DNA of 5,733 bases from Syntrophomonadaceae bacterium (GTDB lineage Bacteria > Bacillota > Dethiobacteria > DTU022). Both the position numbers and the translations under genes were made by a program. The notes under the pieces were generated by a model that saw nothing but the letters and a program-made list of their open reading frames with translations, ran no database searches and had not been told where the DNA came from. This document shows, piece by piece, positions 5,372 to 5,733 of this stretch. Within the stretch, counting starts at the first letter, position 1, and every line of letters begins with the position of its first letter. The stretch spans positions 1 through 5,733 of the forward strand of contig SLHT01000196.1 in NCBI GenBank assembly GCA_007136055.1. Direction: 5' to 3'.

Positions 5372-5733
5372 TTATCTTTTTGCGGTTTCCTGTTTCTTGC
5401 GATATTCTTCAACTGCATTATGCAGCGCATCTGCCGCGAGGTTTGAACAGTGCAATTTTAGAGGAGGAAGCCCGCCGAGGCGATCAGCTACATCCTGGTT
5501 GCTAATCTTCATCGCTTCATCAAGAGTCTTTCCTTTCACCATTTCAGTAAGCATGCTGCTGCTGGCGATAGCCGCACCACACCCATAAGTTTGAAAACTA
5601 ACGTCTTCTATGATCCCGTCTTTAACCTTCAGATAAAGCTTCATCGTATCGCCGCATTTAAAGCTGCCTGTTTCACCGACAGCATCTGCATCAGGCAGCT
5701 CACCGACATTACGGGGATTATTAAAGTGATCGA
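5372..5733 (-). CDS. nifU: NifU/IscU-like Fe-S cluster assembly scaffold (N-terminus cut by window edge)
   Basis: The frame is open from the window edge through 120 codons to the TAA at 5372-5374. It reads DHFNNPRNVGELPDADAVGE at the edge, so only about seven N-terminal residues are missing compared with relatives. The ATG at 5642-5644 is internal. The protein is a small IscU/NifU N-terminal-type scaffold on which [2Fe-2S] or [4Fe-4S] clusters are assembled from cysteine-derived sulfur. Counting from the first visible complete codon, the three cluster-ligand cysteines are Cys26 (KCGDTM), Cys51 (YGCGAAIASSS) and Cys95 (LHCSNLAADAL). The conserved Asp28 next to the first is also present. LPPLK (88-92) occupies the place of the LPPVK motif through which IscU binds its Hsp70/Hsp40 partners. 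The cysteine desulfurase is expected upstream, outside the window. The gene ends 126 nt before hrcA, in the same direction; whether transcription reads through to hrcA is unknown. Confidence 0.93.
   Translation of the reverse strand, partial: DHFNNPRNVGELPDADAVGETGSFKCGDTMKLYLKVKDGIIEDVSFQTYGCGAAIASSSMLTEMVKGKTLDEAMKISNQDVADRLGGLPPLKLHCSNLAADALHNAVEEYRKKQETAKR

Noticed and set aside
1..5733. CRISPR arrays, tRNA or rRNA genes, insertion sequences
   Set aside because: I saw no regularly spaced direct repeats of CRISPR length, no tRNA-like cloverleaf, no rRNA segments and no transposase or terminal inverted repeats; the window is almost fully accounted for by six housekeeping genes.

Overview
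The window is the reverse-strand heat-shock (class I, HrcA/CIRCE) operon of a low-to-medium GC Gram-positive bacterium, most likely a member of the Clostridia in the broad sense. This rests on four observations. The gene order is hrcA-grpE-dnaK-dnaJ followed by rsmE. A perfect CIRCE operator lies in front of hrcA. DnaK lacks the roughly 24-residue nucleotide-binding-domain insert found in proteobacterial DnaK. A clostridial-type NifU/IscU scaffold gene lies upstream. I cannot name a genus from the sequence alone.

Layout, in the direction of transcription (right to left). The window opens inside a NifU/IscU-like Fe-S scaffold gene (5733 to 5372, first few residues missing). A 126-nt intergenic region follows, holding a sigma-A-type promoter (-35 TTGACA at 5330-5335, -10 TATTTT at 5306-5311) and a CIRCE operator at 5269-5295 that starts at about the expected transcription start. 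Then come hrcA (5245 to 4211), grpE (4170 to 3565), a 144-nt gap with a degenerate heptamer repeat and two small inverted repeats, dnaK (3420 to 1525), dnaJ (1487 to 336) and the 5' third to half of rsmE (308 to 1, running off the window). Every gene has the same orientation, and no convincing terminator lies between hrcA and rsmE, so these five probably form one transcription unit.

How the genes work together. HrcA represses its own operon by binding CIRCE and is expected to lose activity when GroEL is occupied by unfolded protein. DnaK, DnaJ and GrpE form the ATP-driven Hsp70 cycle: DnaJ delivers substrate and stimulates ATP hydrolysis, and GrpE releases ADP. RsmE is a 16S rRNA uridine methyltransferase commonly found at the tail of this operon in Firmicutes. 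The Fe-S scaffold upstream has its own stop codon and is separated from the operon by the heat-shock promoter. It does carry an LPPLK motif resembling the Hsp70-docking LPPVK of IscU, which makes its position next to the Hsp70 genes worth noting.

The raw open reading frames give the wrong starts for hrcA and grpE: the longest hrcA frame begins inside CIRCE and the longest grpE frame begins inside its own Shine-Dalgarno. I found no previously undescribed system. The less ordinary items are the heptamer repeat and long leader before dnaK, the apparent absence of prmA between dnaJ and rsmE, the acidic extension of DnaK, the substituted zinc-finger repeats in DnaJ and the neighbouring Fe-S scaffold gene.
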